This document shows positions 14,378-23,932 of a stretch of DNA of 49,146 bases, one piece after another. The position numbers and the translations under genes were made by a program. Location: assembly GCA_945863035.1 (NCBI GenBank), contig CAMAZH010000011.1, positions 1-49,146 of the forward strand, written 5' to 3'. Source of the DNA: Chitinophaga pinensis (lineage in GTDB: Bacteria > Bacteroidota > Bacteroidia > Bacteroidales > GCA-2748055). Below the pieces are notes generated by a model that searched no databases, was not told the DNA's origin, and was given only the letters and a program-made list of their open reading frames with translations. Each line of letters begins with the position of its first letter. Position 1 is the first letter of the stretch.

Positions 14378-15142
14378 ATGAAATCAAAATCATTAGGTTT
14401 TATTGGTGGTGGGCGCATCACCAAAATTATTCTTCAGGCATTTGCCAACAAGAAAGTTGAACTTAATTCGGTGGCGGTGTTTGACACCAATACCGATGTG
14501 CTGGTTGCTTTAAAAGCACAATTCCCTTGTATCGCAACCGGAAGTTTGGAGGAAACAGCTAGTCAGCCGATCGTTTTTATTGCATTGCATCCACCAATGA
14601 TCATGGAAACGCTGGATAAAATTGCCATTAGTACAGCCAAGGATGCCGTGGTGATTTCGCTGGCTCCCAAAATTACCATTGCCAAAATCGCATCAAAGCT
14701 GAACACTCCTAACATTGCCCGGATGATTCCTAATGCAACTTCCTACATCAACGAAGGGTTTAACCCGATGAGTTTTGCGCAAAGCTTCAGTGCAAAGAGT
14801 GAAGCAATTGAATTACTTGAAGCTTTAGGAACCAATTTCGAAGTAGCTGAACCAAAACTTGAAGCTTATGCAATGCTATCAGCAATGCTCCCTACTTATT
14901 TCTGGTTCCAATGGAATGAATTGACCAGACTTGGTGACCCAATGGGCCTTACCAAAGAAGAAAGCTATGTTGCCGTACAGAAAACATTACAAGCTGCGAT
15001 GAACCTATATTTCGACTCCGGACTAACGCCAGAACAGGTAATCGATTTAATTCCTGTAAAACCAATCGGTGAGCATCAGACCCAAATAGCTGAAATTTAC
15101 CAGACTAAATTGCTGGGATTATTTGAAAAGATTAAACCATAA
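14378..15142 (+). CDS. P5C-reductase-superfamily NAD(P)-binding dehydrogenase in ars cassette 2
   Basis: This 254-residue protein is the paralogue of the gene at 227. It shares GFIGGGRITKI at the N-terminus, IALHPPMIMETL, ARMIPNAT, the EAYAM helix, and DLIPVKPI exactly 31 residues from the same KIKP C-terminus. As in copy 1, the SPGGTT substrate motif of proline-synthesising ProC is missing, and AVKPQ has become ALHPP. The two sequences are otherwise well diverged, so the shared changes look selected rather than recent. It closes the second cassette, 127 bases after arsP. The substrate is unknown; a link to arsenical or thiol metabolism is only inferred from the repeated neighbourhood. Confidence 0.85.
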   Translation: MKSKSLGFIGGGRITKIILQAFANKKVELNSVAVFDTNTDVLVALKAQFPCIATGSLEETASQPIVFIALHPPMIMETLDKIAISTAKDAVVISLAPKITIAKIASKLNTPNIARMIPNATSYINEGFNPMSFAQSFSAKSEAIELLEALGTNFEVAEPKLEAYAMLSAMLPTYFWFQWNELTRLGDPMGLTKEESYVAVQKTLQAAMNLYFDSGLTPEQVIDLIPVKPIGEHQTQIAEIYQTKLLGLFEKIKP

Positions 15143-15215
15143 AATAGGAAAACACGTCCGGAAATAAGGCTATGTGCGAATTGTTATCTCAAGTAAGACC
15201 TTTGAAAAACAAACC

Positions 15216-16412
15216 TTACGATTGATTTAAATTTCCTAAAAACGACACCGCCATATACGCCAGCAGTCCCATGCTCAGCTTAATAGCATCCTCATTAACC
15301 ACAAAAGTGGAAGTATGCAATGCAGAACCCGGTATGCCCGGGTCGCTGGTTCCGAGGCGGAACATGGTGGCAGGATATTTCTGAGCGAAATAGGCGAAGT
15401 CTTCCGCTGTCATTCGGGTTTCAAGTTCGTGAACCTTGCCGCTCCCCAGGAATTCTTCCGCAAAAGACCTTGCTTTCCGGGTTACATCGGGATTATTCGT
15501 CAGCACAGGGTACCCATTGCGAATTTCAACCTCGGCAGTCCCTCCCATTCCAGAAGCAAGATCGGTGGCAATTTTCCGGATAAGCTCATGAGCCCGGCTT
15601 CTCCACTCCTCATTCATGGTTCGGAACGTACCTTCGATTCTTACGGAATCAGGAATAACGTTCACGGCGCCTGCTGCTGTAACTTTACCAAAAGACAAGA
15701 CCGTAGGAACTCCCGGTTTTGCATGCCGGCTGACGATTTGCTGAAGGGAAGTTATGAGGTGGGCGGTGATCAGAACCGGATCAATGAGCTTGTCGGGCAA
15801 AGCAGCGTGTCCGCCTTTTCCTTTTATAGTGATAAAAACCTCATCACTCGAAGCCATATACTGACCCGACTTAAAACCCACATTTCCAACTTCCATATCA
15901 GGAAAAACGTGCTGTGCAATAATTAGTTCGGGTTCATCCGGCGCAAGGGCATTCTCTTTAAGCATCATGTTTGCACCCCCCGGCAATTTCTCTTCACCGG
16001 GCTGAAAAATAAATTTTAGGGTGCCTGCCCACTCCTCCCTTAAGTCTCGGAGGATTCTTACAGCACCTAAAAGTGAGGAGGTATGGACATCGTGTCCACA
16101 GGCATGCATCTTGCCTGGATTTACCGACTTGAAAGGAAGGTCATTAATCTCATTTACAGGGAGAGCATCTATATCGGCCCGGAAAGCAATCGTGCGGCCG
16201 GGCTGTTTTCCCTTAAGAACCGCAACAATGCCGGTTCCCGCTATACCATTAATATAGGCCACTCCCCACTCGTCAAGGACTCTGCAGATATAGGCTGATG
16301 TTTCGAATTCCTCAAAAGATAGCTCCGGGTTGGAATGAATGTGCCTTCGGATTGAAACTACTTCGGGAAAGATTTCTGCTGCCCGCTGCCTGATCTTATC
16401 TTGTATTTCCAT
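15216..16412 (-). CDS. M20-family amidohydrolase (N-acyl-amino-acid/hippurate hydrolase type)
   Basis: This 398-residue cytosolic metallohydrolase has the metal-site motifs RADIDALPV, HACGHDVHTSS and QPGEEKLPGGANMM, and the dimerisation (lid) domain begins at GKGGHAALPDK. The late metal ligand is in ALHTSTF. No signal sequence is visible. Members cleave N-acyl or N-aroyl amino acids, or amide conjugates such as indole-acetyl amino acids. The sequence does not identify the substrate. It lies 2 bases downstream of the TSUP transporter gene, so the two are likely cotranscribed. Confidence 0.9.
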   Translation of the reverse strand: MEIQDKIRQRAAEIFPEVVSIRRHIHSNPELSFEEFETSAYICRVLDEWGVAYINGIAGTGIVAVLKGKQPGRTIAFRADIDALPVNEINDLPFKSVNPGKMHACGHDVHTSSLLGAVRILRDLREEWAGTLKFIFQPGEEKLPGGANMMLKENALAPDEPELIIAQHVFPDMEVGNVGFKSGQYMASSDEVFITIKGKGGHAALPDKLIDPVLITAHLITSLQQIVSRHAKPGVPTVLSFGKVTAAGAVNVIPDSVRIEGTFRTMNEEWRSRAHELIRKIATDLASGMGGTAEVEIRNGYPVLTNNPDVTRKARSFAEEFLGSGKVHELETRMTAEDFAYFAQKYPATMFRLGTSDPGIPGSALHTSTFVVNEDAIKLSMGLLAYMAVSFLGNLNQS

Positions 16413-16414
16413 AA

Positions 16415-16783
16415 CTATTTTCCTAATAAAAGTTTAAGGCCCATCAGAATTGTTAAGACCCCGAACGACTGTCGTAATAACTTCCCCTCGAAATTAACTG
16501 CAAGTTTCGACCCGAAGTACGAACCCAACAAAAAGGCAATCATTAAAATTACTGCGAACTTCATGTTCACATATCCCGATTTGTAATAGTTTACCACTCC
16601 CAATATCCCAATGGGCGCAAGCATCATGGCCAAACTGGTTCCCTGCGCTTCATGCTGGGTGAGCCCGGCCAAAAACACCAAAGCCGGAACAATTATGATT
16701 CCCCCGCCGATTCCGAATGTGCCGCTTACAAATCCGCCTACAAGGCCGATAAGGACAATAATCAGTATTTGTGTAAGCGACAT
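16415..16783 (-). CDS. Half-size TauE/SafE (TSUP) family membrane protein
   Basis: This 122-residue protein has four hydrophobic segments and one copy of the TSUP repeat: GFVSGTFGIGGGIIIVPALVFLAG near the N-terminus, then HEAQGTSLAMMLAP. Ordinary TSUP exporters are about 250 residues with two such repeats. This gene has a complete start and stop and is not a broken full-length gene, so the protein must pair with itself or another half. Family members move sulfite, sulfoacetate or other anions. The adjacent amidohydrolase gives no clear hint of substrate. Confidence 0.82.
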   Translation of the reverse strand: MSLTQILIIVLIGLVGGFVSGTFGIGGGIIIVPALVFLAGLTQHEAQGTSLAMMLAPIGILGVVNYYKSGYVNMKFAVILMIAFLLGSYFGSKLAVNFEGKLLRQSFGVLTILMGLKLLLGK

Positions 16784-16795
16784 GTTCGAAAAAAA

Positions 16796-19700
16796 TTAAA
16801 AATCAAGGTTTAATGACAAATAAAAAACTCTGGGGAGAACCGTTCTGTTCTCTATCCCCCAGGCCCAATCGGCCCGAATAAAATAGCCAAGCAGCTGACT
16901 CCTGATTCCAAATCCATATCCGGCAACAATTGGCTCCCGATTGGAATCAATAATTACAGTTATTGGGCCGTTTTCGTAGGTCTCTTTATCGTAGGCATTT
17001 TTTCCCGACCAGGGATGGAGTCCCGTCCAGGCGGTGCCGATATCGAAAAAACCAACGGTCTGGAAATTGTTCCAGAAATTAGAACTTATGGGATGATTTG
17101 CAAAATACCGGAATACCGGCCAACGCAGTTCGGTGTTGATAAGAGCAAAATTGTTCCCATTCCTTATATTCTGCGTAAACCCCCTCATGTTGGTCGCAAG
17201 GGTCTGATAAGCGTAATTCTTGGTGTAATCGATTGGTACGGACTGATCGAAAGTGGCCACCTTCCCGAAAAGGTTGAGCCAATTGTCAACACTTCCCATG
17301 TAATATACCAAGGGACTCCCGCCGAACGAAGTACTTGTGGCAAATCGGTTTGCCCAGATTAGGGTTCGATGGACCTTTGTATAGTGACGGAAATCGGCCC
17401 CGAGAACATAAAGCCCGGATTTTGAGCCATTTATCCGCTTGTAAGCCTCGGCAAACAGTTTGAATCTGGCACCGGTATAGAGATTTTTCCCAAGGGTTCT
17501 TGTGTTATCAAAGATGAACTCTCCCTTTACACCAAGCCAGGGACGGAAGTCGTCCTTTTCGTTGAGGTTTTGCAAATCGGTTGAAAGATAAACAATACGG
17601 TCGTTGCGCACTGAAGCCGTGCCTTTGAAAGCCGCTACCTGACTTAAGGGATACTTTATCGAGTAAAACATCTCATGGGTAAAAATCTTGAGATAGGAAT
17701 AGTCGGTTGCTGTTTTGAAGACTTGTCGGTGAAGGATTAGCTGGTGATCGTATCTTCTCTTTAGATTTTCGATGGATATAAGATATTCATTACTGTCAAA
17801 GTCGGTTGCAAACCTCACCCCCCCGATAAGCCGGTAATCCTCGAAAAGATCGGTGGCCCCGACTTTAAACAACATATTGAAACCGGGGTTGTAGTAAACC
17901 GCCCCTCCGGTAAAGGTTTGGTACGATTCGTTAAGGAAGCTGAAATCCACTTTGTTTACCAGGTAATCCGGGTAAAACGATGTTTCATAATCAATATACA
18001 TCTTGCGGGTTTCCGTAGCAGTATCCATCGCCACGCTAAAGCCATTCTGCCGGAAACGCTCGTTGTACAAATTGAGCTTCTCTTTTTCAAAAACATAGTT
18101 GTTGATATCGATAGTTGTAAAATCAAGGCGGAAGGTATCCTCCCCCGAAATAAAGCTGTTGTCGATAACATCCCTGATGAAAATTGTGGTTTTCTTAATG
18201 TTTTTGAGGCTATCCCGTTCCTGTATCTGCTTAAGATATTTGTCGCGGAAAGGAGTATTCAGGATTTCCTGTTTTTTGGAATCCTGGGGATCAAGAGACC
18301 CTGAATACAAATTATACCGACTGTCGTGAAAAATCAATTCAATATATTTTCCGAGGGAGGGAATATAATCGTATTCCTCAATATTTCTGCGATAATTGGT
18401 TAAGGGGACCGAGCGGCTGAAATACCGATAATGCGTAGTTGTGTCAATAAAACTAATGGTACTGTCGTAGGTGGCTGCATAGCGGTTTACGATCCCTGAC
18501 TCGTCGGACAAATAGGAAAACTTGTTGTTTTCCAATGCAAATGGCGATTTGTAGTTGAAATAGTTCTGTTCGGTGATTCGTTTGAGTTCACCGCCGTTAC
18601 CACTTTGTTTATAGGCAAATATGGAATAAAACTCGGAAATGTTGTTGTCAGTGTCAGCCGGGTTTTCGGGTTCAAGGGAATCGTAGTTGCGATTGGAGCT
18701 GAAAACTATGCCGGTGGACTTTTCGATAAAGCGCGGATTGAAATCATCCGCCAGGTCGTTGGTAATCTGCTCGTTGGTTGCTGAAACAATATTGTGAATA
18801 TAGATATCAGTCTGGCCATTTACCACGCCGGATATTACAAACCGCAGTCCGTCATCGGAATAGGAAAGATCCAGAACTTTTTCGTACAAAAGCAAGATCC
18901 TGCTGGATATCTCCTGATCTTCAAGATTGTAGTAGTTCAAACTAAGTAAGCCTTTTTCTTCTGTGACAAACGCCAGGATTTTTCCCGAGGGATGCCAGGC
19001 CAGAATGGGATAGGAATAATCGGTTATCTGATCGATCTTGTGTTCTTTTTTTAGAATCCTGCGTACTTTTTCGGCTTCTGTATCATAAAGAAAAATTCTG
19101 AACTGCCCTAACTCATTGGTTACGAAGGCAATGTTCCTGCCATCCGGGCTAATTTTTGCCTGCTGATATACCCGGGCTTTTTTGGTTTTCCTCAAAAGTT
19201 TCCCTTCCGCAGGAAGATCCGCAAGGTTCTCGGCTTGCTCGTACATATCCAAATAATAGCCCAGCCATTCGTATGACAGATCCTTTATGGGAAGCCCCAG
19301 CACGTAAAGAAAGCCGGAGTTTGCGCTTTTGTTGACGCGGGTAAGGTATAAAATATTCGGTATCACCGACTGCCCATAGGTGTCAGCGATGTACTTCCAG
19401 AATGAATGCCCTGCAATTACAGCATCAGCCCCTGAAAGGCGGTTAAACTTCTCGTACTTTCCGGTAAGAATGCCATCCTTGACCCGGTTTTCGAGGTTGA
19501 AATTCCATGGTTCGGTTACATAAGATACAAGGCCTTTAAGATACCATTCGGGTATTTGAATAAGGGTTGAATTCGTGAAATTATCCTTAAAATCATTTCC
19601 GTACAGCATCTCCTGAATGAGGGCCTCTGAAATTGTCTGCGTTATTTCTCGTTGAAGTTTCAGGTGATCTCCCTCGAAATAAATAAATATTTTATTCTGA

Positions 19701-20080
19701 ATAATCCGGGTTACTCCGCCAATATTCGAATTATCCTCCTCCACCAAAGCTTGCCCGATATTGCTTTGCCTGAAATCGGACATTTTGTTGTAGGTGATGA
19801 ATATCAAACGCTTTTCGAAATTATAATCAAAGAAACGCTCAATTCGCTCGAGTTCCTTTTCCACATAGCCCGCCACAAACAAGGAAAGATCAGTACCGTC
19901 TTCGTAGGAATACACGTCAAACCTCTCAAAACGATAAAACTTCCAATAAAACGTGTTGAACTGAACCCGGTTCTTGCCAAATTTCATCTGATGGCCATTA
20001 TAGAACTGAGTGCTCGCCACCAGAGGAATCATGAGCATTAGCAGGGCAAGGAAATATGTTTGGAATTTGTTCGCTTTCAA
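16796..20080 (-). CDS. Giant envelope protein: degenerate peptidase-like domain, TolB-type propeller, BamA-like barrel
   Basis: This 1094-residue protein has a signal peptide (LLMLMIPLVAST). Residues of about 60-230 resemble an MA-type gluzincin domain but lack HExxH: the site reads ITQTISEALIQEML, followed by IPEWYLKGLVSYV. From about 290 to 520 there are WD40-like/TolB repeats such as AKISPDGRNIAFVTNELGQF and LSYSDDGLRFVISG. The C-terminal 370 residues look like an outer-membrane barrel (AFKGTASVRNDRIVY, FFDIGTAW) ending in NLDF with a terminal aromatic residue. It is probably a surface or outer-membrane protein in which the peptidase fold has become a binding module. The role is unknown. 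It is monocistronic. Confidence 0.75.
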   Translation of the reverse strand: MKANKFQTYFLALLMLMIPLVASTQFYNGHQMKFGKNRVQFNTFYWKFYRFERFDVYSYEDGTDLSLFVAGYVEKELERIERFFDYNFEKRLIFITYNKMSDFRQSNIGQALVEEDNSNIGGVTRIIQNKIFIYFEGDHLKLQREITQTISEALIQEMLYGNDFKDNFTNSTLIQIPEWYLKGLVSYVTEPWNFNLENRVKDGILTGKYEKFNRLSGADAVIAGHSFWKYIADTYGQSVIPNILYLTRVNKSANSGFLYVLGLPIKDLSYEWLGYYLDMYEQAENLADLPAEGKLLRKTKKARVYQQAKISPDGRNIAFVTNELGQFRIFLYDTEAEKVRRILKKEHKIDQITDYSYPILAWHPSGKILAFVTEEKGLLSLNYYNLEDQEISSRILLLYEKVLDLSYSDDGLRFVISGVVNGQTDIYIHNIVSATNEQITNDLADDFNPRFIEKSTGIVFSSNRNYDSLEPENPADTDNNISEFYSIFAYKQSGNGGELKRITEQNYFNYKSPFALENNKFSYLSDESGIVNRYAATYDSTISFIDTTTHYRYFSRSVPLTNYRRNIEEYDYIPSLGKYIELIFHDSRYNLYSGSLDPQDSKKQEILNTPFRDKYLKQIQERDSLKNIKKTTIFIRDVIDNSFISGEDTFRLDFTTIDINNYVFEKEKLNLYNERFRQNGFSVAMDTATETRKMYIDYETSFYPDYLVNKVDFSFLNESYQTFTGGAVYYNPGFNMLFKVGATDLFEDYRLIGGVRFATDFDSNEYLISIENLKRRYDHQLILHRQVFKTATDYSYLKIFTHEMFYSIKYPLSQVAAFKGTASVRNDRIVYLSTDLQNLNEKDDFRPWLGVKGEFIFDNTRTLGKNLYTGARFKLFAEAYKRINGSKSGLYVLGADFRHYTKVHRTLIWANRFATSTSFGGSPLVYYMGSVDNWLNLFGKVATFDQSVPIDYTKNYAYQTLATNMRGFTQNIRNGNNFALINTELRWPVFRYFANHPISSNFWNNFQTVGFFDIGTAWTGLHPWSGKNAYDKETYENGPITVIIDSNREPIVAGYGFGIRSQLLGYFIRADWAWGIENRTVLPRVFYLSLNLDF

Positions 20081-20547
20081 AACGGCCTTTTTTAAATCGA
20101 AGGTATAAAGTTAATTATTCCTGAGATTTTATAAGCAAATTCAGGACATGCTTACTTAAACAATTTTTACGCAATTGTGTTTCAATACTGTCACAGACAT
20201 GTGAGATACTACTTAATGACACTCATTTTTAATGCTTTACGATGGTTTAAAAACGATTTATTGTTTGCGGAATCAAAAATAATAAAAGAATTCCCAAGCA
20301 TTCGCCCGAAAACCAAAGGATGAACTTCACAAGCCTCAACTGAGAAGTCCCGGCACTCAGGGAAAATTCAGGAAGCGTGCGGAAAGCGATAAAGGGTGAG
20401 CAATAGCAAATGAACATAGCCAATTGAAAGGACTGAAACATTTCCCTTTTTAAAATGGTATAAGGGCATAAAATTTGTAATTTTGCACGAATAAATTTTT
20501 TGCATGGATTTTGATGCTCATATCTTGTAATTTCAATAAATAAAACA
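20081..20547. other. 467-base intergenic region
   Basis: The region separates divergent genes. On the right it carries a candidate promoter (20478-20485). A 64-codon minus-strand frame (20247-20441) encodes two hydrophobic stretches with TLPEF between them, faintly like the start of a VanZ-type protein, but it is too short and unsupported to call. Otherwise I see no repeat, RNA or operator. Confidence 0.5.
20478..20485 (+). promoter_or_regulatory. Promoter -7 box for the DUF1573-meaB operon
   Basis: TAATTTTG, an exact TAnnTTTG box, in the context TGTAATTTTGCACG, about 62 bases before the ATG at 20548. Confidence 0.55.
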
Positions 20548-21633
20548 ATGAAAAAGATTTTCTTCCTGTTGAGCCTTACTCTGGCATTGGTTTCACTGAG
20601 CCTTAACGCTCAGTCGAAAACGGCTTCCATATCATTTAACGAAACCAGTTTTAATTTTGGTGAGATGCAGGAGTCGGGGGGACTCCAGACCCACAAATTC
20701 GAGTTTACAAATACCGGCGGAGAAGCGCTAATCATTCAGAATGTAAGCACATCCTGTGGTTGCACCACTCCGGAATGGACAAAGGAACCTGTAAAACCGG
20801 GACAGAAAGGCTTTGTAAGTGCCGCATACAATCCTGTAGGAAGACCCGGATCTTTTGAGAAGTATATTACAGTTCAATCGAATGCAGAGCCTTCAATTGT
20901 AAAGCTAACCATCAATGGCAATGTTGCTCCGAAGCCTCTTTCCATTGAAGACCAGTACAAATTTCCTTTCGGACCTATCCGAATGGATATGAATCACCTG
21001 AGTTTTGGCACGGTTTATAAGGGCCAGCTGCAGGTAAAACAAGTTAAGGTCATCAACACTACTGCACAACCACAATCGGTAAAGTTTGAAAACATCCCTG
21101 CCCATTTGGCAGTAAAAGTTAGTCCTGCAACCCTTGCTCCCAATCAAAAAGGAATTGTGGAGGTTAGCTACAATTCAACGAAGAAGGACGATTGGGGATT
21201 TATTATCGACCGCATGGACATTTATGTAAACGGGAAAACCGAGAATACATATAAATTGGTTGTCAGTGCGAATCTGGAAGAGGACTTCACAAAAATTTCA
21301 GCCGATGAGAAAGCAAAAGCTCCCAATATCAGCTTTGCCCAGAACACTTTTGATTTCGGAAAAATAAAAAGGGGCGAGTCAGTATCTTTCGAATACAGTT
21401 TTACAAACACCGGTAAATCGAACCTCTTAATCCGCAAAGTTACGGCAGCTTGCGGTTGCACAGCTGTAATAACTTCAGCAGATATGATCCCGGCAGGAAA
21501 AACCGGAACCATTAAAACAACTTTTAACTCTGCAGGTAAATCGGGACAGCAAAATAAAACGATAACTGTTCTTACAAATTCACCCGAGAATCCAAAAGTT
21601 ATTCTATGGGTCAGAGGCGAAGTTATCGAATAG
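20548..21633 (+). CDS. DUF1573 family secreted protein with repeated immunoglobulin-like domains
   Basis: This 361-residue protein has a cleavable signal (ALVSLSLNAQ). A first DUF1573 domain at about 25-115 has FNFGEMQESG and the hallmark SCGCTTPEW. A middle beta-sandwich at about 130-235 lacks the Cys-Gly-Cys. A second full DUF1573 domain at about 260-360 has FDFGKIKRGE and ACGCTAV. These ASPM/SPD-2/hydin-like folds are common secreted proteins in Bacteroidota and are of unknown function. The meaB gene starts 15 bases downstream, so the two may share a transcript. Confidence 0.9.
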   Translation: MKKIFFLLSLTLALVSLSLNAQSKTASISFNETSFNFGEMQESGGLQTHKFEFTNTGGEALIIQNVSTSCGCTTPEWTKEPVKPGQKGFVSAAYNPVGRPGSFEKYITVQSNAEPSIVKLTINGNVAPKPLSIEDQYKFPFGPIRMDMNHLSFGTVYKGQLQVKQVKVINTTAQPQSVKFENIPAHLAVKVSPATLAPNQKGIVEVSYNSTKKDDWGFIIDRMDIYVNGKTENTYKLVVSANLEEDFTKISADEKAKAPNISFAQNTFDFGKIKRGESVSFEYSFTNTGKSNLLIRKVTAACGCTAVITSADMIPAGKTGTIKTTFNSAGKSGQQNKTITVLTNSPENPKVILWVRGEVIE

Positions 21634-21648
21634 CCGGAAACATTTTCT

Positions 21649-22740
21649 ATGAACAAAGACAAGAATCCCCACTCGGCCCTTAGCGTTTCCAAAGGCATAG
21701 AACAGCCCGAATCCGTTAACAAGGGGGCCGCGGAGAGGATTCGGTCGGCGCGAAAAAGCCCTTCCACCGCAGCGTATGTAGAAGGAATACTAGCTGGAAA
21801 CAGAACCGTACTGAGTCAGGCTATTACCCTCATAGAAAGTTCCCTGGATGCGCATCAGGGTATTGCACAGGAGATTATCGAGAAATGCCTTCCTTTTTCA
21901 GGAAATTCAATGAGAATAGGGATAACCGGTGTACCTGGTGTTGGAAAGAGTACCTTTATCGAGTCTTTTGGCCGTCATCTCACCTCCCTCGGAAAAAAAC
22001 TTGCTGTGCTTGCTATCGATCCCAGCAGTGAACGTTCCGGTGGAAGCATTATGGGCGACAAAACCCGGATGGAACTGCTTTCAACCGACCCAAGCGCTTT
22101 TATCCGCCCCTCCCCCTCAGGCGGCTCATTAGGCGGTGTGGCCCGAAAAACCAGAGAATCGATAATTTTATGCGAAGCTGCAGGTTTCGATACGGTATTT
22201 ATTGAAACGGTGGGCGTAGGCCAATCCGAAACGGCTGTCCATTCGATGGTCGATTTTTTCCTTCTTCTTATGTTGGCTGGCGCCGGAGATGAGTTGCAAG
22301 GCATAAAAAGAGGCATTATGGAAATGGCGGATATGATTGCCATCAACAAAGCCGACGGGAACAACATTGAAAAAGCAAACATAGCCCGGGCCGAATACCA
22401 GAATGCTCTTCACCTCTTTCCTCCCTCACCCTCCGGTTGGATTCCTAAAGTTCTCACATGCAGCGCCCAGAAAAATCAGGGAATTGAGGATATTTGGAAA
22501 AACATCCTCGATTTCAAAAGCATGACGGGAGTAAACGGCTATTTCAACCAACGCCGAAACGAACAGTCGAAATATTGGATGTACGAAACGATAAACGACC
22601 AGCTTAAAAGGCAGTTTTACGGTGATACGGAAATACAGCGGGCAGCAGCCAATTTTGAGAAAAAAGTCCTGGCGAACCGAGTAAGCTCCTTTGTTGCAGC
22701 CGGAGAGCTGATCAGTCTTTTTAACCAGCGAATGAAATAA
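21649..22740 (+). CDS. meaB: Methylmalonyl-CoA mutase-associated GTPase MeaB
   Basis: This 363-residue G3E-family GTPase of normal length has a Walker A loop GVPGVGKST, the segment AIDPSSERSGGSIMGDKTRM, the switch ETVGVGQSE, and the base-specificity motif NKAD. MeaB guards methylmalonyl-CoA mutase, gating adenosylcobalamin loading and protecting it from inactivation. The mutase subunits are not in this window, but the carboxyltransferase and biotin-carrier genes at 26996-28933 belong to the same propionate/methylmalonyl pathway. The N-terminal 45 residues are polar and variable, so a later start is possible. Confidence 0.94.
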   Translation: MNKDKNPHSALSVSKGIEQPESVNKGAAERIRSARKSPSTAAYVEGILAGNRTVLSQAITLIESSLDAHQGIAQEIIEKCLPFSGNSMRIGITGVPGVGKSTFIESFGRHLTSLGKKLAVLAIDPSSERSGGSIMGDKTRMELLSTDPSAFIRPSPSGGSLGGVARKTRESIILCEAAGFDTVFIETVGVGQSETAVHSMVDFFLLLMLAGAGDELQGIKRGIMEMADMIAINKADGNNIEKANIARAEYQNALHLFPPSPSGWIPKVLTCSAQKNQGIEDIWKNILDFKSMTGVNGYFNQRRNEQSKYWMYETINDQLKRQFYGDTEIQRAAANFEKKVLANRVSSFVAAGELISLFNQRMK

Positions 22741-22794
22741 AACCTTTACCAAGCTTGCTTATACCAAAAACCCTTCACGACAAACTCAACATTC

Positions 22795-23919
22795 ATGAAA
22801 AAGACCCTCCTAATCCTCAGCCTGTTTCTCGCTTTGAATTTTTTCACACCCCCGGCAGAGGGGCAAACCAATAACATCAACCCGGGTTTTGTGCTTACCT
22901 TAAGCGCTGAGAATGCCGGAAGCGATTGGGTTTACCTATCGAAAAGAAAAAACGCCGAAATGGTGAATATCGATTCTTCAGAGGTCAAGGTTTTTCCAAT
23001 TGTTTTCAAGGGAAAACTGGACATACCGGAACTGCTTTATCTGAGAATAACAGGTTCCAACTCCTTGATCCCTGTTTTCATTGAAAATGCCGAAATTAAA
23101 ATCTTTGCCGATTTTGATGATCCCACTTTAACAAAAGTCGAAGGTTCTCAGGTTCACAAAAAACTTGAAGCCTACAACTCAGGATTATCATCCATGGGCG
23201 CAGAGAAAGATTCTCTCCTTAAGGAATACAGGGCTGCCAATAAAGCTGAGGACAGCAAAAAAGCTGACGAAATTGTTCTTAAATACGAAGAGATCGAGAA
23301 AGCAGAGCTGGATTATAACCGCAATTTTGTTCTTCAAAACAAGGCATCTTTTGTGACGCCGTATGTTATTCGCCGTTCCATGTTCAATTCGGTCGGACTT
23401 GAGGAACTCAAAAGTATCATTGCAACATTGGACAAGGACCTCGGACAATCGGAATATGTAATTGATATGAATGAGAAGATTGCAATCCTTGAAAAAGTTA
23501 AAGTGGGCCGGAAATTCACCGATATTGTCCTTCCCGGAGAGGATGGCCAGGAGATGAAACTCTCATCATTTGTGGGCCAAAACATCGTATTGATCGACTT
23601 CTGGGCTTCGTGGTGCGGACCCTGCAGAAGGGAAAACCCGAATGTCGTAAAACTCTATCAGGATTATCACGCCAAAGGCTTTGACATTGTTGGCGTTTCT
23701 TTGGATACAGATGAAACCGGCTGGAAAAAAGCCATACAGACTGACAACCTGACCTGGCACCACATGTCGGATTTAAAGGGATGGAAAAGCAAGGCTGCCA
23801 GTTTATATGGGGTTAATGGTATTCCCCACACCGTTTTGCTCGACCGTGATGGGATCATAATTGCGAAAGATTTACGCGGTGATGAGCTCAGAGCTCTTGT
23901 TGCGAAATTGCTGGATTAG
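22795..23919 (+). CDS. TlpA-like thiol:disulfide oxidoreductase with N-terminal DUF4369-type domain
   Basis: This 374-residue protein has a signal peptide ([10 protein letters not shown]). An N-terminal beta-rich region of about 200 residues resembles DUF4369 ([32 protein letters not shown]), and a helical linker follows. The C-terminal AhpC/TSA-type thioredoxin domain carries [12 protein letters not shown] with the redox pair C274/C277 and the cis-proline [12 protein letters not shown]. Such proteins are exported and keep envelope cysteines reduced. It is 54 bases after meaB and may be read from the same transcript. A terminator hairpin follows. Confidence 0.88.
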   Translation: MKKTLLILSLFLALNFFTPPAEGQTNNINPGFVLTLSAENAGSDWVYLSKRKNAEMVNIDSSEVKVFPIVFKGKLDIPELLYLRITGSNSLIPVFIENAEIKIFADFDDPTLTKVEGSQVHKKLEAYNSGLSSMGAEKDSLLKEYRAANKAEDSKKADEIVLKYEEIEKAELDYNRNFVLQNKASFVTPYVIRRSMFNSVGLEELKSIIATLDKDLGQSEYVIDMNEKIAILEKVKVGRKFTDIVLPGEDGQEMKLSSFVGQNIVLIDFWASWCGPCRRENPNVVKLYQDYHAKGFDIVGVSLDTDETGWKKAIQTDNLTWHHMSDLKGWKSKAASLYGVNGIPHTVLLDRDGIIIAKDLRGDELRALVAKLLD

Positions 23920-23932
23920 AAGTAAAAAAGAG

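Noticed and set aside
15315-15926. 203-codon plus-strand frame opposite the M20 amidohydrolase
   Set aside because: It is a shadow of a gene with intact metal-binding motifs on the other strand.
20247-20441. 64-codon minus-strand frame with hydrophobic stretches, faintly VanZ-like
   Set aside because: It is too short for the family, with no clear promoter or start context. The resemblance rests on one TLPEF segment.
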